A stretch of DNA of 64,000 nucleotides from Corynebacterium uberis (GTDB lineage Bacteria; Actinomycetota; Actinomycetes; Mycobacteriales; Mycobacteriaceae), in assembly GCF_020616335.1 (NCBI RefSeq), contig NZ_CP085051.1:2170001-2234000 (forward strand), given 5' to 3'. Below the pieces are notes generated by a model. The model was not told the DNA's origin. It searched no databases and saw only the letters and a program-made list of their open reading frames with translations. Position 1 is the stretch's first letter. Each line of letters opens with the position of its first letter. Positions 48,232 to 58,537 of the stretch are shown here, piece after piece. A program made the position numbers and the translations under genes.

Positions 48232-48287
48232 AAATTAGCACAGTCGGAATTTTCGTGCCACCTGCCCTAGCTTTCGTGGCACAAAAA
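48232..48287 (-). promoter_or_regulatory. abiE promoter and inverted-repeat operator
   Basis: The minus-strand -10 box TAATTT is at 48232-48237. Upstream, TTTTCGTGCCAC (48250-48261) and GTGGCACAAAAA (48276-48287) form an inverted repeat matching at 11 of 12 positions, 14 bases apart. AbiEi of streptococci and others binds inverted repeats in its promoter, so this is the likely autoregulatory site. Confidence 0.65.
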
Positions 48288-48334
48288 TTACCGCGGCGCG
48301 GGATCGAGTCCTTGCGATCGCCGCGCCCCACGCA

Positions 48335-48499
48335 TCACTCCTTGTGCCGCCGATCCAGCCGGACGACCAGGATCCACGTGAAAAAGGCGGTAAACAGGGT
48401 AAAGATGACGGTGTCCCACACAGAATCTCCCCGAGCCAGACACCACAGGGATAGAACCACTCCCACGGCAGGAAACAGGATGTTTTCCGCAGATTTCAC
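48335..48499 (-). CDS. Small membrane protein, unknown
   Basis: The 54-residue protein has two hydrophobic segments (about 8-23 and 28-45) and a basic end RLDRRHKE. The start is GTG 48499 with AGGAGGTG 7-14 bases upstream, a strong ribosome binding site that outweighs an earlier in-frame codon. No family is recognised. Confidence 0.6.
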   Translation of the reverse strand: MKSAENILFPAVGVVLSLWCLARGDSVWDTVIFTLFTAFFTWILVVRLDRRHKE

Positions 48500-48627
48500 C
48501 TCACACCTCCTGGTTGTCGCCTGTTCCGTCCGCGCGCCGCACGGTTGTGGCAAGGGTAGCGCAGCCACCCGCTAGACTGCTTTGTCAGTCATTATGGCCC
48601 CCGCAATCGTTTGGAGTAGGTCCCGCC

Positions 48628-48921
48628 ATGCACACCGTCACCGTCGCCGACGTCCCCCAGGGCGTTCAGCTTATCGACGTCCGCGAGCCGGACGAGTACG
48701 CCACCGCCCACGCCGCGGGGGCTATCAACATTCCGATGAGCCAGTTTGTCACCCAGCTCGCCCAGGTAGACACGTCTCGGCCGGTGTACCTCATCTGCCA
48801 GGCTGGTGGGCGTTCGGCGCATTGCGCCGAGTACTTAGAACAGGCCGTGCCGCAGGCGAGCGTGTACAACGTTTCGGGCGGCACCCAGGCCTGGTTGGCT
48901 GCGGGTCTTCCCACCGAGTAG
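48628..48921 (+). CDS. Rhodanese-like domain protein
   Basis: The 97-residue protein is a single rhodanese domain with VREPDEYATAHAAGAINIP and active-site loop CQAGGRS, with Cys at about 57. It may transfer sulfane sulfur or reduce thiols. ATG 48628 gives the family start. It lies 9 bases before the first glycosyltransferase gene, likely in one transcript. Confidence 0.88.
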   Translation: MHTVTVADVPQGVQLIDVREPDEYATAHAAGAINIPMSQFVTQLAQVDTSRPVYLICQAGGRSAHCAEYLEQAVPQASVYNVSGGTQAWLAAGLPTE

Positions 48922-48930
48922 ACCGGCCAG

Positions 48931-50238
48931 ATGTCCATGCCTGCTTTTGCCTTGCCTGCGCTGAGCGCTACTCAACGCCACCGCCTTGCCTCTGCCACCG
49001 CGGTGGTGGCCTGGTATTGCACCCGCGTGCTGCTCGTCCTTTTTGCCCTTCGCCACCCCACTACCCGCACGGATGTGTTCTATTTTTACGGCGGGGTGCG
49101 CAGGGAGCAGGCTGGGCAGGCCGATGCGATGCGCGAGTACCCAGATCTGACCGTGTGGATTCCCCGGCTGCTCCACCACCTGGTGGGCGATAACAAGGAT
49201 CAGTTCGTCGTCGCTTTTGCCGTGGCCATCCTGACCCTGGATGCGATCTTGTGTTGGATGTTGGCCCGCCGCAGGGCGTGGGTGGCGTTGGGCTTTTGGC
49301 TAGCGTTTAGCCTGGTGCTTGGCCCGTTGTTTATCCGCCGCCTGGATTTGCTTCCGGGGTTGCTGGTGGCGGTGGCCGCGCTGTGGGTGGGTTCGGCAAG
49401 CCCGGCGGCAAGCGCCCTGGTGGGCTTGGCGGCGTGTGCCAAGTTGTGGCCGGTCGCCCTGGTGGCTGGTCTGGTGGGCCACTGGCGTGCGGGGGGCACG
49501 TGGCTGCGCTTGGCGTGGGCGGGGCTGGCCATCGTGGCGGTCAGCACCATTACGGCCATGACTCGCGGGTGGGCGCGGGTGGTCTCCCCGCTGGTGTATC
49601 AGCAGGAGCGCGGCTTGCATGTGGAAGCCGTTCCCGCAACGCCGCTGTTGTGGTTCCATGCGAAGGATCCGCAGCGGTGGCCGATCGATTTTGCGGAGTC
49701 GAAGTGCTTTGAGATTTTTGGCCCCCACGTCTCCACCCTGCTGGCGGTGTCCACGTGGGCGTCCGTGGCGGTGGCTGCCGGCGTGCTGGTAGTGGTGGGC
49801 GTGCGTTTTGTGCGCACTGGCGGCCGGGACCCCTTGGTCACTCGGGTGCTGTGGCTGACCACGGTGTTGGGCATCATGGTGACCGCCAAGGTGCTCTCCC
49901 CGCAGTACATGCTGTGGCTGGGCCCGCTGGTGGCTGCGGTGGTCGCGTGTGACCTCAAGACCCGCACCGCCGCGGGCCAGGTGGTGTGGCGCTGGCAGCC
50001 GGCGGTCATTGCGGTGTGCGTGTTGGGGGCGGCTTATGCCACCACGCAGATCTTCCCGCTGCACTACGCGGGCATGGTGTCTAATTCGCATCGCGATGAC
50101 ATCGCCTACGTCATCGCCGCGTGCCGCAACGGATTGTTGCTTGTTGCCTTTGGGGTGTCAGTGGCGTGGCTGGTCAGCGCGTTTCGCGCGGAGACCCGCC
50201 GGGCGCTGGCGGCGTCCCACGGCGGGCCCAAGGAGTAG
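48931..50238 (+). CDS. GT87-like membrane glycosyltransferase, paralogue 1
   Basis: The 435-residue protein has about 10 membrane segments. An early acidic loop, YFYGGVRREQAGQADAMREYPD, corresponds to the region where GT-C enzymes carry catalytic acids. Conserved blocks ACAKLWPVALVAGLVGHWR and KVLSPQYMLWLGPLVA mark the DUF2029/GT87 family of polyprenyl-phosphate mannosyl- or arabinosyltransferases acting on lipoglycans at the outer membrane face. Two close paralogues follow downstream. Confidence 0.8.
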   Translation: MSMPAFALPALSATQRHRLASATAVVAWYCTRVLLVLFALRHPTTRTDVFYFYGGVRREQAGQADAMREYPDLTVWIPRLLHHLVGDNKDQFVVAFAVAILTLDAILCWMLARRRAWVALGFWLAFSLVLGPLFIRRLDLLPGLLVAVAALWVGSASPAASALVGLAACAKLWPVALVAGLVGHWRAGGTWLRLAWAGLAIVAVSTITAMTRGWARVVSPLVYQQERGLHVEAVPATPLLWFHAKDPQRWPIDFAESKCFEIFGPHVSTLLAVSTWASVAVAAGVLVVVGVRFVRTGGRDPLVTRVLWLTTVLGIMVTAKVLSPQYMLWLGPLVAAVVACDLKTRTAAGQVVWRWQPAVIAVCVLGAAYATTQIFPLHYAGMVSNSHRDDIAYVIAACRNGLLLVAFGVSVAWLVSAFRAETRRALAASHGGPKE

Positions 50239-50291
50239 TGGTGGTCACCCATAGTTCGCAGCTTCCATGCTGGGCTAGGTAGCATTGAGCC

Positions 50292-50756
50292 ATGTCGTCG
50301 AAGAAGGCTCCGGTTTCGGCTCCCGCTATTCCGCCCGCGTTGTTGCAGTCGCCGTCGTTCCAGTTGGAGCGGCTGCGTCGGCGCACCCGCGATGAGGTGG
50401 AGTCGCGGCTGGCGGAGCATTCGACGTCCCTGCGCGAGTATTGGGTGCTTACCTGCCTGGATGACGGGGATGCCACCAGCCAGACTGCCTTGTCGGCGAC
50501 CCTGATGATCGATACCTCCGATATGGTCCGCCTGGTGGATTCGCTGGAGAAGCACGGCTGGGCGGCCCGGGAGCGGGATCCGAAGGATCGACGCCGCCAG
50601 ATTGTGGCGATTACTAAGAAGGGCCACAAGGCGCGTGCGGACTTAGAAAAGCTGGTTACCCGCGGCGAGGATGAGGCCCTGGACGAGTCCACGTCTAAAC
50701 AACTCAAGCACCTGCGCAAGCTGGCTAAGGCGATCATTGCCACGGAAGATGACTAG
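50292..50756 (+). CDS. MarR family transcriptional regulator
   Basis: The 154-residue protein has the MarR winged helix with TSQTALSATLMIDTSDMVRL as recognition region and DPKDRRRQIVAITKKG as wing. A helical dimer region is at both ends. It lies between the first and second glycosyltransferase genes on the same strand and may control them. Its ligand is unknown. Confidence 0.9.
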   Translation: MSSKKAPVSAPAIPPALLQSPSFQLERLRRRTRDEVESRLAEHSTSLREYWVLTCLDDGDATSQTALSATLMIDTSDMVRLVDSLEKHGWAARERDPKDRRRQIVAITKKGHKARADLEKLVTRGEDEALDESTSKQLKHLRKLAKAIIATEDD

Positions 50757-50774
50757 GCAGGCTGTCCTGATACG

Positions 50775-52118
50775 ATGTGCGGCGTGCTAGCCCCACGCCT
50801 GAAGTCTTCCGCCGTGCGCGCGCGCCTACCTTTTCCAGAGTCTTGCGCCCTGGCGTGGGTAGCCACCCGCGTCCTCATCGCGTTGTTTGCCGCGCGCATC
50901 GGTCCTGGTGATATCCCCTATTACTTCCGCTCGGTGCACTCCCCCGATCCGGGCCGCGTGCCCCTGGAGGAGTACCCGTACCTTTTGGCCGCCCCACTGG
51001 GTGTGCTGGAGCATCTTGTCGGCGGGGATCAGACGCGCTTCATCGTCGCGTTCGGGCTGCTGCTGTTGTCGTGCGATGCCGCGCTGACCTGGTACCTGGT
51101 GCGCGCCCGCGCGCGCTGGGCGCTGGCCTTTTGGCTGGCGTGCGGGGTGGTGCTTTCCCCCATCGTGCTCACCCGGCTGGACCTGGTGCCGGGCATGATG
51201 GTGGCCGCCGCTGCGGCGGCATTGGGAACCTCGGACCGCGTGGCCGGGGCGCTGACTGGCCTGGCCACCGCCATCAAGCTGGGCCCGGTGGTGCTGGTTG
51301 CAGGGCTGGTGGGCCACTGGCGTGATGCGCGCACGTGGGTGCGCGTGGGCTGGGCTGCAGGCACCATGGCGCTAGCCGGGCTGCTCACCCTGGTGGCCGC
51401 GGGCCCGACGCGCCTGCTCTCACCTGTGGGCTATCAGTTCCACCGCGGCCTCGAGGTAGAAGCACTGGCTGCGATCCCGTTGTATTGGCTGCGCTTGGGT
51501 GACCCGCAGCGCTGGCCGGTGCGCTTCGCGGCGTCGAAAAGCTATGAGATCTTCGGTCCTGGGGTGGCGGGCCTGCTCACGGTGACCACGGTGGCTATCG
51601 CGTGCGCGGGCATAGCGATCCTGGGCTTGGTGGCTTGGCGGGCGCTGGATCACCGCGCGCCGACGAGCCCGCCCGCCTCGCGTGCGGCGTGGCTGACCAT
51701 GCTCATCGCAGTGCTGGTGACGTCCAAGGTGCTCTCCCCGCAGTATCTGCTGTGGGTCTGCCCGCTGGTGGCGGTCATGCTCGCGCTGGATGTGCGCCCG
51801 GTGGGCACGCCGCGGCGGTGGGTACTGCCCGCCATCGGGGTGGGGCTGCTCATCGCGGCCGCGGCGACCACCGTGGTCTACCCTGTGCGCATCTCCGGGT
51901 TTGTCTCCAACACCGCGCCGGACGCGCTGGCCTACCTGTGCGCCACCGTCCGCGGCGTGGTGCTGCTGGGCATCGGCGTGCTCGCGGCGGTGGAGATGTG
52001 CACCCCGCGCCCGGTGCCTCACAATGAGCCCAAGCCCAAGCCCGAGCCCAAGCCCGAGCCGATTTTCCCCGTCTACCGGGAGGTGAGCTATGTCCCAGTT
52101 GCGTCGCGGACTCGATAG
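50775..52118 (+). CDS. GT87-like membrane glycosyltransferase, paralogue 2
   Basis: The 447-residue protein shares blocks with its neighbours: EEYPYLLAAPLGVLEHL, AIKLGPVVLVAGLVGHWR, SKSYEIFGPG and KVLSPQYLLWVCPLVA. It ends in a repeated KPKPEPKPEP tail before IFPVYREVSY, absent from the other two. The gene starts 18 bases after marR and overlaps the third paralogue by 29 bases. Confidence 0.8.
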   Translation: MCGVLAPRLKSSAVRARLPFPESCALAWVATRVLIALFAARIGPGDIPYYFRSVHSPDPGRVPLEEYPYLLAAPLGVLEHLVGGDQTRFIVAFGLLLLSCDAALTWYLVRARARWALAFWLACGVVLSPIVLTRLDLVPGMMVAAAAAALGTSDRVAGALTGLATAIKLGPVVLVAGLVGHWRDARTWVRVGWAAGTMALAGLLTLVAAGPTRLLSPVGYQFHRGLEVEALAAIPLYWLRLGDPQRWPVRFAASKSYEIFGPGVAGLLTVTTVAIACAGIAILGLVAWRALDHRAPTSPPASRAAWLTMLIAVLVTSKVLSPQYLLWVCPLVAVMLALDVRPVGTPRRWVLPAIGVGLLIAAAATTVVYPVRISGFVSNTAPDALAYLCATVRGVVLLGIGVLAAVEMCTPRPVPHNEPKPKPEPKPEPIFPVYREVSYVPVASRTR

Positions 52119-53304
52119 CCCGCTGGGCAGCGCCGTCGGCTGGTGGGTCACGCGCATGGCCCTGCTGCTCTTCGCCGCCCACCAGCGCGGCCCCGCCCCA
52201 GAGGTGAAGTACTACTACAAGGGCGTCACCGGGCAGGGCTCCGCGCTGCGCGAATACCCCGACCTTGGGGTGGTGCCGCTGCGGGTACTCCACCTGCTCA
52301 CCGGCGACGATCGCGTCCACTTCACCGTCGCCTTCGCCGCACTGATTCTGCTTTGCGACGCCGCTCTCACCTGGTACCTCGCCCGCCGCCACGCATGGTG
52401 GGCAGTATGGTTCTGGCTGCTGTCCGGCCTGGCACTCGCGCCCATCTATACCCGCCGCCTCGACCTCATGGCAGGCCTGCTGGTGGCGTGGGCCGCCGCA
52501 CTGCTGTCCCGCCGCGGCCCCGCCAGCGCAATCCTGACCGCGTGCGCCACCGCCGTGAAACTCTGGCCCGCCGCCCTGCTCGCCGGCCTGGTAGGCCACT
52601 GGCGCGCCAGCGGCACATGGATGCGCCTAGGCTGGGCGGGACTGACCCTGGTGGCCACCGTTGCGCTGACCACGGTGACCCAGGGGTGGGACCGGGTGAC
52701 CTCACCCCTGGACTACCAGGTGGACCGCGGCCTCCAAACGGAATCGGTGGCGGCCACGCCGTTCTTGTGGGCGCACTGGGCGGCGCCGCAGCGCTGGAAG
52801 ATTGATTACGCGGCGTCGAAAAGCTTTGAAGTCTTCGGCCCGCATGTCTCCGTCGGGCTGGCAGCCACCACGGTGCTCAGCATTGCCGTGGCCGCGGTGA
52901 TTCTGGGAGTGGCGCTGCGCGCCTTCCTGCGCACCGGGGCGCTGACCCCCACCGCCACCCGCGCCCTGTGGCTGGTCTCCATCGCCGGGATCCTGGTCTC
53001 CTCCAAAGTGTTTTCCCCCCAATACCTCATGTGGGTCACCCCGCTGCTGGCGGTAATGCTGGCTCTCGACGGCCGGCCACGCAGCCTCATCGGCGGCGCC
53101 TGCGCAGTGACGCTGGCCGCCTGCGTGCTCACCACCGCCGTCTACCCGCTGACGTTTAACGGGTTTATCTCCTCGACCAACCCGTCCGCTGTGTCCTACC
53201 TGTATGCCACGGGCCGCAACCTGCTCATCGTGGCGCTGCTGGTCATCGCCGGGATGTGGCTGTGGCGCACGCTGCGCCGCCCGCAGGACGCCGCGGAAAG
53301 CTAG
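52090..53304 (+). CDS. GT87-like membrane glycosyltransferase, paralogue 3
   Basis: The 404-residue protein has about 10 membrane segments, the acidic loop YYYKGVTGQGSALREYPDLG and blocks AVKLWPAALLAGLVGHWR and KVFSPQYLMWVTPLLA. Closest in layout to paralogues 1 and 2, it lacks the KPEP tail. It overlaps the preceding gene, so translation is coupled. Substrate unknown; a mannosyl or arabinosyl transfer to cell envelope glycolipids is the family expectation. Confidence 0.8.
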   Translation: MSQLRRGLDSPLGSAVGWWVTRMALLLFAAHQRGPAPEVKYYYKGVTGQGSALREYPDLGVVPLRVLHLLTGDDRVHFTVAFAALILLCDAALTWYLARRHAWWAVWFWLLSGLALAPIYTRRLDLMAGLLVAWAAALLSRRGPASAILTACATAVKLWPAALLAGLVGHWRASGTWMRLGWAGLTLVATVALTTVTQGWDRVTSPLDYQVDRGLQTESVAATPFLWAHWAAPQRWKIDYAASKSFEVFGPHVSVGLAATTVLSIAVAAVILGVALRAFLRTGALTPTATRALWLVSIAGILVSSKVFSPQYLMWVTPLLAVMLALDGRPRSLIGGACAVTLAACVLTTAVYPLTFNGFISSTNPSAVSYLYATGRNLLIVALLVIAGMWLWRTLRRPQDAAES

Positions 53305-53362
53305 CGGGGGCTGGCGGTTTCTGGCGAGGAGGCTAGCGGTCTCTGGCGAGGCCTAGCGGGGG

Positions 53363-54262
53363 CTAGTCGCCGATCTGATCGCGCCCGCGCATGACAATCC
53401 GCGGATCCGGCTCGGCGACCAGCTCATGATCCTTGTCCGTGTACTCAAACTTGGACAGCACATACCGCATGGCGTTGATGCGGGCGCGCTTCTTGTCATT
53501 GGACTTGATGGTGATCCAGGGGGACTCATCCGTATCCGTGTAGCGGAACTGCTCCTCCTTGGCGCGGGTGTAGTCATCCCACTTATCCAGGCTGGCCAGG
53601 TCCATGGGCGACAGCTTCCACTGGCGCACCGGATCCACCTGGCGGATGGCAAAGCGGGTGCGCTGCTCCTTGCGCGTGACGGAGAACCAGAACTTGGTCA
53701 GCGAGATCCCGGAGCCCAGGATCATGTTTTCTAGCATGGGGACCTCGCGCAGGAACTCCGCATGCTGGGATTCCGTGCAAAAGCCCATGACGCGCTCTAC
53801 GCCGGAGCGGTTGTACCAGGAGCGGTCAAAAAAGACGATCTCCCCGGCGCACGGGAAGTGCTGAATATAGCGCTGGAAATACCAGGACGTGGATTCGCGG
53901 GGACTGGGTTTTTCTAGCGCCACGGTGCGCGCCCCGCGGGGGTTGAGGTGCTCATTGAAGCGCTTGATGGTGCCGCCCTTACCGGCGGCGTCGCGGCCCT
54001 CGAAGAGAATGATGTGGCGCTGGCCGGTTTCCTTGGTCCAGTTTTGCCACTTGAGCAGCTCGATCTGGAGGGCGCGCTTGATGTGGTCATATTCCTCGCG
54101 GGTCAGGCGAGCTTCATAGGGGTAGTTTTCGCGCCACGTTTCTACGGGCGTGCCGTCGGGTCGGATGAGTGCGGGATCGTCCTCATCGGAGTCATCGACG
54201 ACGTAGCCTTCAGTCTTGGCCAGGTCGATGGTGGGCAGATCGTCGTCGTGATTGGCAGCCAT
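53363..54262 (-). CDS. ppk2: Polyphosphate kinase 2
   Basis: PPK2 uses polyphosphate to phosphorylate nucleoside diphosphates (or the reverse). The 299-residue protein has Walker A GRDAAGKGGTIKRF (about 89-102), a Walker B-like FFDRSWYNR and a lid region with RKEQRTRF. Class I PPK2 length fits. It is convergent with the glycosyltransferase genes; short repeats of CTAGCGG lie between. Confidence 0.93.
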   Translation of the reverse strand: MAANHDDDLPTIDLAKTEGYVVDDSDEDDPALIRPDGTPVETWRENYPYEARLTREEYDHIKRALQIELLKWQNWTKETGQRHIILFEGRDAAGKGGTIKRFNEHLNPRGARTVALEKPSPRESTSWYFQRYIQHFPCAGEIVFFDRSWYNRSGVERVMGFCTESQHAEFLREVPMLENMILGSGISLTKFWFSVTRKEQRTRFAIRQVDPVRQWKLSPMDLASLDKWDDYTRAKEEQFRYTDTDESPWITIKSNDKKRARINAMRYVLSKFEYTDKDHELVAEPDPRIVMRGRDQIGD

Positions 54263-54298
54263 GAGCTTATTTTACCCACACTGGCGCCATTGTCCGCG

Positions 54299-54341
54299 CA
54301 AGAAAAAACACCGCCCCCACACCTGGTGTGCGGGGGCGGTG
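54299..54341 (-). terminator. Terminator after groEL
   Basis: A GC-rich stem, CACCGCCCCCACACC with GGTGTGCGGGGGCGGTG (one 2-base bulge), is followed on the minus strand by TTTTTTCTT. It lies about 100 bases past the groEL stop. Confidence 0.8.
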
Positions 54342-54440
54342 CTCACAGGGCGCCCGCAAGGGCGCTTCATGGGTGCGCGCGGAGCCGAACTGCGCCGGGG
54401 CAACGGGCGCAGCGCGGGCGCCGCGGGGCGCGGCGGAGGC

Positions 54441-56105
<1,665 letters not shown>

Positions 56106-56208
56106 TTAAAAACAGCTTTTGTTGGGACGACACTCACGTCGCTTGATCGGCCAGCAGGCGCCCGCGACGGTTACGGCCGGTTGAGTGCGATCCGGCCCAC
56201 CCGCTTTG

Positions 56209-56235
56209 TTGGCACTCATCGGTGTGAAGTGCTAG
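56209..56235. promoter_or_regulatory. CIRCE operator for HrcA
   Basis: TTGGCACTC, nine bases, then AAGTGCTAG matches the CIRCE consensus TTAGCACTC-N9-GAGTGCTAA at 15 of 18 positions. It lies about 120 bases upstream of the groEL start. Confidence 0.85.
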
Positions 56236-56309
56236 CCACCGTTCTAGCAGTCGCAGCCTCCGAGTGCAAGGTCTGCGCCCGCCCGCGCGACGGCGCTACG
56301 GTAGTACCC

Positions 56310-57662
56310 ATGAGTTACGCCACCGTCGAAGACCACGTCCGCGCCGAGCGCGACACCATCTTCCAGCAGCTAAAGCAGATCGTCTCCTACAACTCCGTCC
56401 ACGGCGAACCCGAGCTTGCTAGCGACGCCGCCGGCGCCTGCTCCTGGGTCGCCGAGCACTTCGAAGAGCTGGGCTTTAGCGTGGAGCGCATCGCTACTGC
56501 CGACGGCTCCACCGCGGTCGTCGGCAAGCGTGAGCCCGCACCGGGACGCCCCACGGTGCTGCTGTACTCGCATTACGACGTCGTCCCCGCCGGCAACCCC
56601 GCAACCTGGACCACTGACCCCTTCACGCTCACCGAACGCGACGGCCGCTGGTACGGCCGCGGCGCCGCCGACTGCAAGGGCAACCTGGTCATGCACCTGG
56701 CCGCCCTGCGCGCCGTCGAAGCCGCAGGCGGCAGCGACATCGGCATCACCGTAGTCGTGGAAGGCTCCGAGGAGCGCGGCGGCGAAGGCCTAGACGCGCT
56801 CATTGAATCGCGCCCCGAACTATTCAAAGCCGACGCCATCATGATCGCCGACACCGGCAACGCCGCGGTAGGAACCCCCACATTAACGACGTCCCTGCGC
56901 GGCGGCGCCCAGCTCACCGTCACCGTCTCCACCCTGGAAACCGCCATCCACTCCGGCAACTTCGGCGGCGCCGCCCCCGACGCCGCCTTCGCCCTCGTGC
57001 GCACGCTGGACTCCCTGCGCGACCAGCAAGGCCGCACCGTCATCGAAGGGGTAGACACCTCCGCACGCTGGGACGGCGAACCCTACACCCCCGAAGCCTT
57101 CCGCGCCGACGCCGGCGTCCTCGACGGCGTCAACCTCATGGGCACCGAAGCCGACTCCCCCGCCGACTTCGTCTGGGCCCGCCCCGCCGTGACCATCACC
57201 GGCTGGACCTCCACCCCCGTTGCCGAAGCCGTCAACGCCGTGCCCCCGCGCGCCCAAGCCAAAATCAACCTGCGCGTCCCCGCCGGCATGGACGCCCAAG
57301 ACACCGCCGACAAACTGGCCAACCACCTGCGCAACCACGCCCCCTGGGGCGCACACATCGACGTGGAGATCGACGACGTCAACCAAGGCTTTGCCACCGA
57401 CGTAACCAAGCCCGCACTCACCCTGCTGCGCAGCTGCCTGGCCCAGGCCTACGGCACCGAAGAATCCGCCACCATCGGCTCCGGCGGATCCATCCCCCTG
57501 ACCACCGCGCTGCAAAACGCCTTCCCCGACGCCGAAATCGCCCTCTACGGCGTGGAAGAACCCACCACCACCATCCACTCGGCAGACGAATCGGTGGACC
57601 CCACCGAGATCGAGCGCATCGCCATCGCCGAAGCACTGTTCCTGCTGCAGTACGGGAAGTAG
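56310..57662 (+). CDS. M20 family dipeptidase
   Basis: The 450-residue zinc peptidase has all the metal and catalytic positions of the family: H88 and D90 in SHYDVV, bridging D121 in GRGAADCKG, the E154-E155 pair in EGSEERGG, D181 in IADTGN, and a C-terminal His in TTIHSADES. The dimerisation domain lies about 200-310. It probably hydrolyses dipeptides in the cytoplasm. There is no ribosome binding site; TACGGT lies exactly 7 bases before ATG 56310, as in leaderless transcripts. It is divergent from groEL. Confidence 0.92.
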   Translation: MSYATVEDHVRAERDTIFQQLKQIVSYNSVHGEPELASDAAGACSWVAEHFEELGFSVERIATADGSTAVVGKREPAPGRPTVLLYSHYDVVPAGNPATWTTDPFTLTERDGRWYGRGAADCKGNLVMHLAALRAVEAAGGSDIGITVVVEGSEERGGEGLDALIESRPELFKADAIMIADTGNAAVGTPTLTTSLRGGAQLTVTVSTLETAIHSGNFGGAAPDAAFALVRTLDSLRDQQGRTVIEGVDTSARWDGEPYTPEAFRADAGVLDGVNLMGTEADSPADFVWARPAVTITGWTSTPVAEAVNAVPPRAQAKINLRVPAGMDAQDTADKLANHLRNHAPWGAHIDVEIDDVNQGFATDVTKPALTLLRSCLAQAYGTEESATIGSGGSIPLTTALQNAFPDAEIALYGVEEPTTTIHSADESVDPTEIERIAIAEALFLLQYGK

Positions 57663-57673
57663 GGGGCTCGTTC

Positions 57674-57701
57674 GGGGGGTCGGGGGTCGGGGGGCTCGGG
57701 G
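57674..57701 (+). repeat. G-quadruplex-forming tract after the M20 gene
   Basis: Runs of 6, 5, 6 and 4 Gs are separated by TC, TC and CTC, which satisfies the G3+N1-7 rule for a quadruplex. The tract begins 12 bases past the stop codon and may act in termination. Confidence 0.6.
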
Positions 57702-57738
57702 CGTGTCACCCCACACACGCATTGGGTACTTTTGGCCA

Positions 57739-57768
57739 TTGTCGCGCACCTGCCGCTAAGCCTATCCT
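57739..57768 (+). promoter_or_regulatory. Promoter of the ABC transporter genes
   Basis: TTGTCG (57739-57744) and TATCCT (57763-57768) are 18 bases apart, about 80 bases before the ATPase start. Confidence 0.45.
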
Positions 57769-57847
57769 CGGGTGGACACTACAACGTCTCCTGTACACCA
57801 ATAGCTGTGCAGCACCGGCGCCTCCGGCTCACAGAAAGGACGCGACC

Positions 57848-58537
57848 ATGAGCCCCACGCCCGTGAAGTCGGCGATACACGCACACAACCTCGCCGTCCG
57901 GCTGAGCACCAACACCGCGCCGCTCTTTTCCGACCTCACCCTCGACGTCGCCGCAGGCGAAAGCATATCCATCGTTGGCACCAGTGGAGAGGGGAAAACC
58001 ACCCTCCTCCACACCCTTGCCGGGCTCATCCGCCCAGAAAGCGGCTCCGTACACATCACCGGGCGCGATATATACGCCCTGAGCCCCAAAGAACAAAGCC
58101 TTTTCCGGCTGACCTCCGTTGGTTACGTATTCCAGTTTGCCGAACTCATCCCCGAATTGACATTGCTGGAAAACGTCATGGTGCCCAATTACCTCGCTGG
58201 GGCCACGCGCCGGGACGCCAAAGCCGCTGCGCTAAAACACCTAGCGGCCGTAGGCATTGACGCCGAAACAGCATCGCGCACACCCGACCACGTCTCTGGC
58301 GGACAAGCACAACGCGCTGGCATCGCGCGGGCACTAATTAACCAGCCGCCCGTAGTTCTCGCCGACGAACCAACCGGGTCCCTTGATGCCGCAACATCGC
58401 AGGACGTCCTGGCTGTTCTATTGAAGGCCGTAGCAGACACGCAGGCCACCTTGGTGCTCGTCACTCACGACGCCGCGGTCGCCCACGCAACGGATCGCAG
58501 TGTTCGCCTAGAGGGAGGGCGGCTCCACGAATGCTAA
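57848..58537 (+). CDS. ABC transporter ATP-binding protein (LolD/MacB type)
   Basis: The 229-residue ATPase has Walker A GTSGEGKT (about 45-52; Ser-Gly-Glu variant), the signature SGGQAQR near residue 149, Walker [10 protein letters not shown] and the H-loop THDAA. It belongs to the LolD/FtsE-like group working with FtsX-type permeases. GAAAGGA precedes ATG 57848. It overlaps the permease start by 7 bases. Confidence 0.92.
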   Translation: MSPTPVKSAIHAHNLAVRLSTNTAPLFSDLTLDVAAGESISIVGTSGEGKTTLLHTLAGLIRPESGSVHITGRDIYALSPKEQSLFRLTSVGYVFQFAELIPELTLLENVMVPNYLAGATRRDAKAAALKHLAAVGIDAETASRTPDHVSGGQAQRAGIARALINQPPVVLADEPTGSLDAATSQDVLAVLLKAVADTQATLVLVTHDAAVAHATDRSVRLEGGRLHEC

